This document shows, piece after piece, positions 1-5,953 of a stretch of DNA of 5,953 nucleotides. The position numbers and the translations under genes are program-made. This DNA comes from Planctomycetaceae bacterium UBA6163. GTDB taxonomy: Bacteria > Planctomycetota > Planctomycetia > Pirellulales > Pirellulaceae. The notes under the pieces were generated by a model. The model saw only the letters and a program-made list of their open reading frames with translations. It was not told where the DNA came from and made no database searches. The stretch spans positions 1 through 5,953 of the forward strand of contig DIUH01000365.1 of NCBI GenBank assembly GCA_002428205.1. The letters are read 5' to 3'. Each line of letters begins with the position of its first letter. Position 1 is the stretch's first letter.

Positions 1-522
1 AGTGTTTAACATATGATTGTTACTTGACGACCTTCGGGTAGTTCACTTGAGATCAGCATTAGTCATTTCGCTGTGGGCGAACTGTGACGGATGATCAACG
101 ATTAACCTGAACCCCAGCTTTCTAATTTCACATACTCTCTGAAGCGGCAAAGCCATGCTGACGCCGGCGATCGGTTGCCTGCCGGGCTTTTACACCTTCA
201 ATGCCATCGCAATCGCCCGCAGCCGGGATCCCCGTAATGATTATGCATGCCATTCGCGAAACCAAAACGCTGATTCGTGGCGACCGGGGCGTTTGGATTG
301 CCATAGCGCAGGCTGCTTTATACGTCTTGCATTAGATTACAGAAAAGTGGTCGCAAACTGCAGCGATTGGGAACAGCGTTTGCTGTTCATTTGCTGCTTT
401 CGTTAATTACATAGCGATGGCTTATCGAGGTGGCAAGATGCTGCTGCGTGATCGAAAGGATAACACAACAACCTCCAAAGCAATCGCAATATGATCGGCA
501 ACCGTCGACCGAATAAAAGGAC
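1..522. other. Unassigned stretch, no supportable gene
   Basis: I see no recognisable gene here. Three short open frames overlap between about 43 and 406, and none looks like a known family. One minus frame (156 down to 43, 37 codons) and one plus frame (237 to 332, containing IRETKTLIRGD and then a hydrophobic end) have plausible amino-acid composition. The longest plus frame (155-406) is rich in Cys, His and Trp and looks non-coding. This could be eroded coding DNA, which would fit the decay seen downstream, but that is inference. A small perfect hairpin at 371-388 is listed separately. Confidence 0.5.
371..388. repeat. Perfect 7-bp hairpin
   Basis: GAACAGC, a four-base loop GTTT, then GCTGTTC form a perfect 7-bp stem. 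The T-content downstream is modest and there is no clean T-run, so a terminator call is weak. It could also be a small dyad operator. The structure is seen directly; its function is unknown. Confidence 0.4.
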
Positions 523-600
523 ATGATGAAACTCAATGCATTCAATCTTATTACCGCCGCACTTCTAGCTGGACAGCGCCAGGTTGGATTAAATTTTTAG
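523..600 (+). pseudogene. Truncated start of a putative exported protein
   Basis: Two adjacent ATG codons (523 and 526) follow an AAAAGGA ribosome-binding-like sequence at 515-521, and the second ATG is the better spaced. The peptide begins MMKLNAFNLITAALLAG: a short positively charged start, then a hydrophobic core, as in a signal peptide. From codon 16-17 onward the frame runs into the left inverted repeat of the element at 569-708 and ends at TAG 598-600, for only 25 codons. If the element and one CTAG copy are removed, the frame still ends within a few codons (TGA at 720-722), so the original gene was either very short or had already lost its body. I cannot name the product. This is most likely a gene start interrupted by an insertion. 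Confidence 0.45.
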
Positions 601-708
601 CGTTTCACAGTGTTAACCAATAGATCAGCCGCTTTGGCCTAGCCGCGGTTCTCCCCGCGAAAACCGTGGCTAACGCCATACCGGCTAATCCAACCTGGCG
701 CTGTCCAG
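569..708. mobile_element. MITE-like element, 140 bp, 23-bp terminal inverted repeats
   Basis: The left end (CTGGACAGCGCC..., 569-591) and right end (...GGCGCTGTCCAG, 686-708) are perfect 23-bp inverted repeats. Each is flanked by CTAG (565-568 and 709-712), which could be a 4-bp target duplication. Because CTAG is its own reverse complement, it cannot be told apart from the end of a 27-bp repeat. A CTAG or YTAR target would suit an IS5-group transposase acting in trans; a TA target (IS630/Tc1 type) is the alternative. There is no room for a transposase inside. The core carries its own GC-rich hairpin (640-672). The small size, perfect ends and absence of coding capacity fit a non-autonomous miniature transposon. 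The family assignment is inference. Confidence 0.65.
640..672. repeat. GC-rich hairpin in the core of the element
   Basis: TAGCCGCGGTT (640-650) can pair with AACCGTGGCTA (662-672) across an 11-base loop containing CCCCGCG. All 11 positions pair if one G-T wobble is allowed. It lies off-centre inside the inverted-repeat element, so a transcript through the element could fold as a long outer stem with an inner stem-loop. The core resembles a REP-like intergenic palindrome that the element may have absorbed; that is inference. Confidence 0.55.
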
Positions 709-790
709 CTAGGCTCTGTTTGAAAAGGGGTCTGGTTTACAATTGTGTTTGTTATCAATGAAATTGGTTGGTAATGAAATCATGTGAAGA

Positions 791-1722
791 TCAGTTCGCC
801 GCCTTCAGTTCTTCGTATGATCTTTCTGCATCCTCAGGGCGGCAAAGCTGTGTGCCAGGGGTCATTACTGCCACGCTGCCGCAGGCGACAGCGAAACGAG
901 CGGCATCGAGCAAGGATTCGCCACGCTGCAGGGCCAGCATGGCTCCTGCGACGATGCCGTCACCGGCGCCGATTTTGCTTTGAATCTTGACGGTTAACGC
1001 ATGAATGCGATGTTGTTCATCGCCGGTCACCAACATCAACCCAGCTCGACCGAGAGACAACATCATCGCTTGCACTTTGCCACAATCGATCAACTGGTGG
1101 GAGGCGTCGCGGGCGTCTTGATCGCTTTCGATCTCGCGACCGACAAGTGTGCCAAGTTCGCGTTGATTGGGCTTCAGCAGGGATACGGATTGTTCGACGC
1201 CTCGCTTCAGGGCGTTTCCGCTGACGTCCAGGACGACCCGCGTTTCTTTGGGCATAACTTCAATGGCACGGCCGAAGAAATCATCAGGGACACCCGGCGG
1301 CAGGCTGCCACTGAGAACCAGGCATTTTTGCGACGACACCAGCTTGGATACCGCATCAAGGCACGCTTGCTGTTCCCCATCGGTCAGTTCTGGACCGGGA
1401 AAACCGAAGCGATATTGTTGATCGCTTTCGATTTCCGTGATGATTACGTTCTCACGTGTATTATTTGAAATCGTAATGGGGCGATTTCGTATACCTTGAT
1501 CGCTGAGCAACCGCTCAAGCAGTCCACCGATAATGCCCCCGGCGGTGTAAATCGCCAACGCATCGCCGCCAAGTTGCTTGATCGCTGACGCGACATTGAT
1601 TCCGCCTCCCCCGGATCAAGACGCTCATCGTGGCAACGTAGCTTGTGTTCAGCAAACACACGGTCAATTCTCGCATTGCGATCGACGGTGGGTTTCAAAG
1701 TGAGTGTGACGATGTCGGTCAT
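791..1722 (-). pseudogene. pfkB: 6-phosphofructokinase 2 (PfkB family), frameshifted
   Basis: The product would phosphorylate fructose 6-phosphate to fructose 1,6-bisphosphate with ATP in the cytoplasm (ribokinase/PfkB family). Starting at ATG 1722, residues 1-38 read MTDIVTLTLKP...KLRC...LDPG. The expected GGGGINVASAIKQLGGD then continues in another frame. Eleven bases stand where four glycine codons need twelve, so one base is missing near the five-C run at 1608-1612. The repaired protein is 310 aa, against 309 for E. coli PfkB, and aligns to the end. Visible motifs are SGSLPPGV (about 138-145), KPNQRE (184-189, the NXXE metal/phosphate motif) and GAGD (252-255, catalytic Asp255). The usual Ser after GAGD is Gly here. 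No good ribosome-binding site is seen. It diverges from fbaB, whose substrate it would make. A sequencing error at the homopolymer cannot be excluded; without it, the surviving 255-codon frame starts after the sugar-binding loop. Confidence 0.88.
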
Positions 1723-1879
1723 GTTTCAATTTACTTAGCCTTATCTGTCGCACCATAAGCGAGTGGAGCCGCGTTTGAACGTTTGAGTTTTCTGCAATTT
1801 TCTTAAGTTACACGCAACCTTTGCGCCAACTTTCACAGCGATTATGTTCTGGCACAGCGGTTGCGTCGCGGTGGCGAGT
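1723..1879. promoter_or_regulatory. Divergent intergenic region between pfkB and fbaB
   Basis: Both flanking genes read outward from this gap, so promoters for both must lie here or inside the gene starts. It is AT-richer than its surroundings, notably around 1781-1815. CGTTTGA occurs twice, 8 bases apart (1772-1778 and 1780-1786), as a short tandem motif that could bind a regulator. I do not see a convincing -35/-10 pair on either strand. The promoter call rests on gene arrangement rather than on a motif. Confidence 0.35.
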
Positions 1880-2980
1880 ATGAAAACTACAACTGCTCAA
1901 ACGGCCGGTTTGTCTATTGACGAAATCGTCGAGCGACTTGGCGAACGCGGACCGGGTCTACTCGAACACACTTGTCAAACCGTCCCCGCGTCGGACCTTG
2001 TGTTGCCCGGTCCCGACTTTGTTGAACGCGTCTGGTCACTTTCGGATCGGTCGCCCGCAGTACTGCGATCGATGCAGCAAATGTTTGACCACGGGCGGCT
2101 TAGCGGGACCGGTTACCTGTCGATTCTTCCCGTCGATCAAGGCGTCGAGCATTCTGCGGCGGCCTCTTTCGCCACTAATCCGAAGTACTTCGATCCCGAA
2201 CAGATTGTCAGATTAGCGATCGAAGGCGGATGCAATGCGGTCGCATCGACCTGGGGCGTGTTGGCTGCCGTTGCGCGGCAGTATGCATACAAGATCCCGT
2301 TCATCGTCAAACTCAATCACAACGAATTGCTGAGCAGTCCGAACGTTCATGATCAAGTTATGTTCGCCAGGGTGGACGATGCGTGGAACATGGGTGCGGT
2401 CGGCGTCGGCGCGACCATCTATTTCGGTTCATCCGAATCGCGACGGCAGTTGCAAGAAGTATCCGAAGCTTTTTCACGGGCCCATGAACTGGGCATGTTC
2501 ACCATGCTTTGGTGTTATGTCCGCAATAGCGAATTTAGGATTGAAGGGGTCAATCATGAAACCAGCGCCGATTTGACCGGTCAAGCGAATCATCTTGGGG
2601 CAACGCTCGCGGCCGACTTTTTGAAACAAAAACAGCCTGTACAAAACGGCGGTTATCGAGCGTTGAACCAAGGCGACCAGAAGTTTGGCAAGTTCGATGA
2701 GCGGATCTATGACCAGCTCTCCAGCGTTCATCCGATCGACATGACTCGGTATCAGGTGCTTAACGGTTACGCCGGGCGGTGCGGACTAATCAATTCCGGC
2801 GGTGCTTCGGGCGAGAACGATTTCCAAAAAGTCTTGTTGACGGCCGTGATTAACAAACGAGCCGGTGGTGCGGGGTTGATCACCGGACGCAAGGCGTTTC
2901 AGCGTCCGATGGCAGAAGGCATCGAGTTGCTGAACGCCATACAGGACGTCTACCTGCACCGGGAGATTACCGTCGCGTGA
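1880..2980 (+). CDS. fbaB: Class I fructose-bisphosphate aldolase (DhnA/FbaB type)
   Basis: This cytoplasmic Schiff-base aldolase cleaves or forms fructose 1,6-bisphosphate from glyceraldehyde 3-phosphate and dihydroxyacetone phosphate. It aligns with E. coli FbaB (350 aa) nearly end to end. Landmarks, numbered from this start, are LPGPDFVERV, GTGYLSILPVDQGVEHSA (about 76-93), VKLNHNE, GAVGVGATIYFGS, SADLTGQANH, LKQKQP (Lys249/Lys251, the likely Schiff-base region), GLINSGGASGE and AVINKRAGG near the end. No stop or frameshift interrupts it. I chose ATG 1880 (366 aa) because GGTGGC lies just upstream and homology begins soon after. ATG 1844 is in frame and would add 12 residues (MFWHSGCVAVAS) that do not resemble the family. 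The stop codon overlaps the GTG start of ppsA, which suggests co-transcription and translational coupling. This is the only clearly intact gene in the window. Confidence 0.95.
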   Translation: MKTTTAQTAGLSIDEIVERLGERGPGLLEHTCQTVPASDLVLPGPDFVERVWSLSDRSPAVLRSMQQMFDHGRLSGTGYLSILPVDQGVEHSAAASFATNPKYFDPEQIVRLAIEGGCNAVASTWGVLAAVARQYAYKIPFIVKLNHNELLSSPNVHDQVMFARVDDAWNMGAVGVGATIYFGSSESRRQLQEVSEAFSRAHELGMFTMLWCYVRNSEFRIEGVNHETSADLTGQANHLGATLAADFLKQKQPVQNGGYRALNQGDQKFGKFDERIYDQLSSVHPIDMTRYQVLNGYAGRCGLINSGGASGENDFQKVLLTAVINKRAGGAGLITGRKAFQRPMAEGIELLNAIQDVYLHREITVA

Positions 2981-3704
2981 GCACTTACACGGGCACCGCC
3001 TTCATCCGAAACTTTGAAGCGTTAACCAACCACGACAAGAACATCGTCGGCGGCAAAAACGCGTCATTGGGAGAAATGATCCGAACGCGGAAAGCAGAAG
3101 CTGTCCGCGTGCCTGGTGGATTTGCGACCACTTCGGATGCTTGTTGGCGGTTCATCGACCACAACAACATCGGCGAACGGCTCCGAGACCAACTCGATAG
3201 GCTCGCTGCCAACACACTGTCGCCCGAGGGAACCGGCGGGAACATTCGCAAGCTGTTCAAAGACGGTGAGTTTCCCGAAGAAATCGCCACCGCAATTCGT
3301 TAATTGCCTACGCTGACTTGTCACGCCGGCCGGAAGTAGAAAACGTCGCCGTGGCTGCGCACAATAGTGCAACGGCAGAGGACTTGCGCGAGGCCAGTTT
3401 CGCTGGCCAGCAGGAAACCTACCTGAATGTTGAGGGCGAGAGCGAGCTGATACAAGCGTGCAAGAATTGCTCTGCATCGCTGTTCACCGACCGCGCAATC
3501 TCTTACCGCCAAAATAAAGGATTCGATCATCTGAAGGTCGCTTTGTCGGTCGGCATACAACGCATGGTGAGATCCGATCGGGCTGGCAATGGAGTGATGC
3601 TTTCGCTCAATACCGAAACCGGTTTTCCCAAGGTCGATGTGATCAATGCGGCTTGGGGATTAGGCGAAACCGTTGTACAAGGCACCGTCAATCCGGATGA
3701 ATAT
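2977..3704 (+). pseudogene. ppsA: Phosphoenolpyruvate synthase, 5' fragment, frameshifted
   Basis: The intact enzyme makes PEP from pyruvate and ATP (AMP and Pi released) and opens gluconeogenesis. Only part of the N-terminal nucleotide-binding domain remains, about 240 of the roughly 790 residues in E. coli PpsA. GTG 2977 overlaps the fbaB stop. Residues 1-108 include IVGGKNASLGEMI and VPGGFATTSDA. TAA 3301-3303 then ends the frame, and homology resumes in another frame from about 3306 (AYADLSRRPE). The conserved VRSSATAED reads AAHNSATAED, so the ATP-binding Arg has become His. Later motifs survive: ASFAGQQETYLNV, DRAISYRQNKGFDH, GIQRMVRSD and AAWGLGETVVQGTVNPDEY. Similarity then stops at 3704. 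The phosphohistidine domain and the PEP/pyruvate-binding barrel are absent. No functional enzyme can be made from this copy. Confidence 0.92.
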
Positions 3705-5598
3705 CCATCGTCGCAACGATCGCGATAGCCCGTGGGATGGGATTGATGGCACAGCGAAACGCTTTGGTCAATCGCCTGACAGCAGTAGAAACGCTTGGCG
3801 CGACGCGAATCATCTTTACCGACAAAACTGGCACGTTGACCGAAAACAAGATGACCCTCGATCGGATCGCAACGTCGGCCGGGGACCACAAGGAAAAAGA
3901 CGCTGGGAATCGCGGAGATCAAAATGATAAGGCGCGAGAGAAGTTAGACGATGTGGAAACCGGCCTGCTGGAAAGGGTGCTGCGGATTGCTGTGTTATGC
4001 AACGGAGCAACGCTAGGCGGGGAAGATGATGGTGAGGAAACGTCGGGCGATCCGACCGAAATCGCATTGTTAATCGCGGGCCGCAACCATGACATGGGGC
4101 GCGAAAAACTATTAGAGGAGTATCCGGAAAAACGTGTCGTCGATTTTGATCCCAATACAATTATGATGGCAACTTTCCACAATCATCTGGGCCAAAACTA
4201 CCTGGCAGTCAAGGGCGCTCCTTCGGCTGTGTTCGACGTTTGCCAATTTTATGTCGATGCAAATCACCAGCAGCAAACGTTCGATGACAAAACTCGAAAA
4301 CAGTGGGATGAACGCGTCGAAAAACTAGCCGATCAAGGTCTTAGAATGCTGGCCGTGGCTGACAAAACATTTGATTGCGACAATTCGGAAATTGGTGATG
4401 CAGAACCTTATGAACAGTTACAACTCGTCGGCTTGGTCGGGTTGCTCGATCCTCCGCGCAATGAAGTCAAAGCCGCGATCAATCGTTGTCAAGCCGCCGG
4501 AATCCGTCTGTTGATGGTCACAGGCGATCAAACCACTACAGGTCGTGCGATCGGCCAGGCCGTTGGGATTGGCGATGACGAAGACGCGCCAGCGATGCAC
4601 GGTAAAGATTTGCCGTCGACCGACGAGATGACCGACGAATACAAACAAAGGGTCTTGAAAACGGTTGTGTTCGCCCGGGTCAGTCCTGAACAAAAATTAA
4701 ATCTGGTCGATTCCTACCAACAGCGTGGCGAATCGGTTGCCATGACGGGTGACGGTGTCAATGATGCCCCCGCTATCAAAAAAGCCGACATCGGGATCGC
4801 GATGGACCAACGGGAAACCGATGCGGCCAAGCAAACCGCCGACATGATCTTGCAAGACGACTCTTTCGAAACGATCGCCTAAGCGGTCGAACAAGGCCGG
4901 ATCATCTTTGGCAATATTCGGAAGGCAGTTGTGTCCATGCTGTGCACAAACGTCGCCGAGATTCTAGCGGTGACCATCGCGTCGATTGCAGGCTTACCGC
5001 TGCCGCTGCGTCCGCTGCAGATCTTATATCTAAACGTTGTCACCGATGTTTTCCCGGCACTTGCGTTGGGAGTCGGTCGTGGTCGCCCAGAAGTCATGAA
5101 CAACCCGCCGCGCGATAAGGACGAACCGGTGGTGCCCCGTCACCACTGGACCGCGATCATCGCCTGGAGCATCGTGATTGCGATATGCGTCATGGCGGCA
5201 TTAATGATTGCAGGATACGTCATCGGATACGACGTACCGAGTGCTGTCACTGTATCATTCTTAACGCTGGCGTTGGGCAAGCATTGGTATGTGTTCAATT
5301 TGCGAGACCATGATGCGCCGCGATTCGACAACGACATCGTCCATACGGCTGGTTCTGGGGCGCAATCGGTTTGTGCTTGGTTCTTCTGGCCGCCGCCGTT
5401 TATCTTCCGATCTTATCCACCGCGCTACAAACCGTGCCGCCAAGCGGCACCGGTTGGATCGCGACCCTTGCGCTGAGCTTACTTGCGGCGTTGATCGGCC
5501 TGTTCGTCCCTGGAATCCACTTTCAAAGCGGCCGTGGCATTAAGCCTACGCAGAACGTCGATTCCAAGTCGGGCCTGCCCAAAGAATTGCCAGACTAA
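3704..5598 (+). pseudogene. P-type cation-transporting ATPase (P2A, Ca2+-like), broken
   Basis: This was an inner-membrane cation pump driven by ATP. Homology begins mid-protein (SIVATIAIARGM, just after the usual PEGLP of TM4), so TM1-3, most of TM4 and the actuator domain are gone. From ATG 3737, 381 codons hold DKTGTLTENKM (phosphorylated Asp29), GDPTEIALL (105-113), KGAPS (159-163, usually KGAPE), LDPPR, MVTGD (260-264), FARVSPEQK and MTGDGVNDAP (336-345). TAA 4880-4882 then interrupts the same frame (ETIA, stop, AVEQGRIIFGNIRK). TM5 keeps CTNVAEI and TM6 keeps LNVVTDVFPALALG, the Asn/Glu and Asn-Thr-Asp ligands of Ca2+-type pumps. TM8 has TLALGKHWYVFN without a second-site Glu, as in single-site pumps. 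Near 5340 the frame shifts (net -1) and the last helices (WFWGAIGLCLVLL, LALSLLAALIGLFVPG) finish at TAA 5596-5598. The ion is uncertain. Confidence 0.9.
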
Positions 5599-5745
5599 AG
5601 CGATTCTATTGCGAAACACCGTGTGACGATGATCCTAAAAATCCCACGCATATCTTGTTGGCACCGCACGAGTTGTCGTTTCTGCGGCCCGAGCCGCCAC
5701 ACCGACGAGGGGCTGTCATGGGTAAATCTCAGTTACGCCAGCTAG

Positions 5746-5767
5746 ATTGGTCAACAAATTGACCGAT
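5746..5767. repeat. Small 9-bp hairpin
   Basis: ATTGGTCAA, the loop CAAA, then TTGACCGAT can form a 9-bp stem with one T-G wobble. No T-run follows on the plus strand, so a plus-strand intrinsic terminator is unlikely. An operator-like dyad (TTGGTCAA...TTGACCGA) is possible. Its function is unknown. Confidence 0.35.
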
Positions 5768-5825
5768 ACAGACAGATCCATGATTGTAGAATTCGAAATA
5801 CGCATTCAACGACACGTCTTAAAAA

Positions 5826-5948
5826 CTATTCGAAAACCATTAAACGCTTTTGTGCTAGGGCCGGTTCGATTCGGTCTTCGGATAGGTTCTTAACGCTTGA
5901 GAAACGGCTACCGGTTAAGCTGCCATTGATGAACAGCTGCCCTCGCAT
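5826..5948 (-). CDS. Hypothetical 40-aa ORF, weak
   Basis: On the minus strand, ATG 5948 is directly preceded by an in-frame TAA and the frame runs to TAG at 5826-5828. The peptide starts MRGQLFINGSLTGSRF and ends AQKRLMVFE. The composition looks protein-like (balanced charges, no Cys run), but 40 codons is within chance range, and any ribosome-binding site would lie beyond the window edge. I do not recognise it. It could be a small gene or the tail of decayed coding DNA. Confidence 0.15.
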   Translation of the reverse strand: MRGQLFINGSLTGSRFSSVKNLSEDRIEPALAQKRLMVFE

Positions 5949-5953
5949 TTACG

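Larger units (their letters stand above)
5599..5953. other. Unassigned stretch after the ATPase relic
   Basis: I can name no gene here. Three short frames exist: 5629-5745 plus (38 aa, containing SCRFCGPSRHTDEG), 5719-5763 plus (14 aa, preceded by GAGGGG), and 5948 down to 5826 minus (40 aa, see its own entry). None matches a family I know. No tRNA, clear terminator or CRISPR-like repeat is visible. The sequence becomes AT-richer around 5755-5850. If the ATPase was once transcribed, no strong T-run terminator follows its stop. Confidence 0.45.

Noticed and set aside
155..406. 83-codon plus-strand ORF as a real gene
   Set aside because: The composition is rich in Cys, His, Trp and Arg with no domain, there is no ribosome-binding site, and another frame in the same stretch looks more protein-like.
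569..708. CRISPR array or intrinsic terminator reading of the inverted repeats
   Set aside because: There is only one pair of repeats and it is inverted, with no spacer series. The arms are far apart with no T-run, so a mobile miniature element explains it better.
1001..1468. 155-codon plus-strand ORF opposite pfkB
   Set aside because: It lies wholly antisense to strongly conserved pfkB codons. It is a shadow frame, not a gene.
3064..3477. Minus-strand 137-codon ORF over ppsA
   Set aside because: It is antisense to recognisable PpsA motifs and has no family resemblance of its own.
3673..3927. 84-codon plus-strand ORF bridging the ppsA/ATPase junction
   Set aside because: It uses a frame different from both homologous products across the junction and has low-complexity, Arg/Asp-rich content. 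It is chance read-through.
4931..5476. A separate functional membrane protein starting at ATG 4931
   Set aside because: The ATG sits inside TM5 of the ATPase, homology runs uninterrupted across the upstream stop in the same frame, and the end is frameshifted.
1..5953. A novel defence, secretion or biosynthetic system
   Set aside because: Every recognisable gene belongs to well-known carbon-metabolism or ion-pump families, and the remaining sequence has no coherent set of unknown genes.

Overview
The window is bacterial DNA of moderate GC content. Gene content and style suggest a planctomycete of the Pirellulaceae/Rhodopirellula type: an E. coli PfkB-like kinase, a DhnA-type class I aldolase and PEP synthase sit together, Shine-Dalgarno signals are weak, and there is a GC-rich hairpin repeat in an intergenic region. 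This assignment is inference, because no rRNA or marker gene is present.

Layout. Positions 1-522 hold no gene I can support. A good-looking start of a small exported protein begins at 523. It runs straight into a 140-bp non-coding element (569-708) with perfect 23-bp terminal inverted repeats flanked by CTAG, which looks like a MITE. From 1722 down to 791 on the minus strand lies pfkB (6-phosphofructokinase 2 type), full length but with a one-base frameshift in its GGGG loop. A roughly 150-bp divergent intergenic region separates it from fbaB (class I fructose-bisphosphate aldolase, plus strand, ends 2980), the only clearly intact gene. ppsA (PEP synthase) starts inside the fbaB stop codon (GTGA overlap), but it is frameshifted near 3301 and stops abruptly after about 240 codons. 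At 3704 it changes, with no spacer, into the middle of a P2-type (Ca2+-like) cation-transporting ATPase. That ATPase lacks its first half of membrane and actuator domain, has an in-frame TAA at 4880-4882 and a frameshift near 5340, and ends at 5598. Positions 5599-5953 hold only unconvincing short ORFs and a small hairpin.

How the genes relate. PfkB, FbaB and PpsA are steps of glycolysis and gluconeogenesis, and a divergent pfkB/fbaB-ppsA arrangement makes sense as a central-carbon module. The cation ATPase was probably a neighbour before the deletion. In the present sequence only the aldolase looks functional. The lesions are of several kinds (small indels, a nonsense codon, clustered missense changes in catalytic motifs, a large deletion fusion), which suggests real gene decay rather than sequencing error alone. 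I saw no sign of a novel defence, secretion or biosynthetic system. The unusual things here are the decay pattern around an intact aldolase and the MITE-like element.
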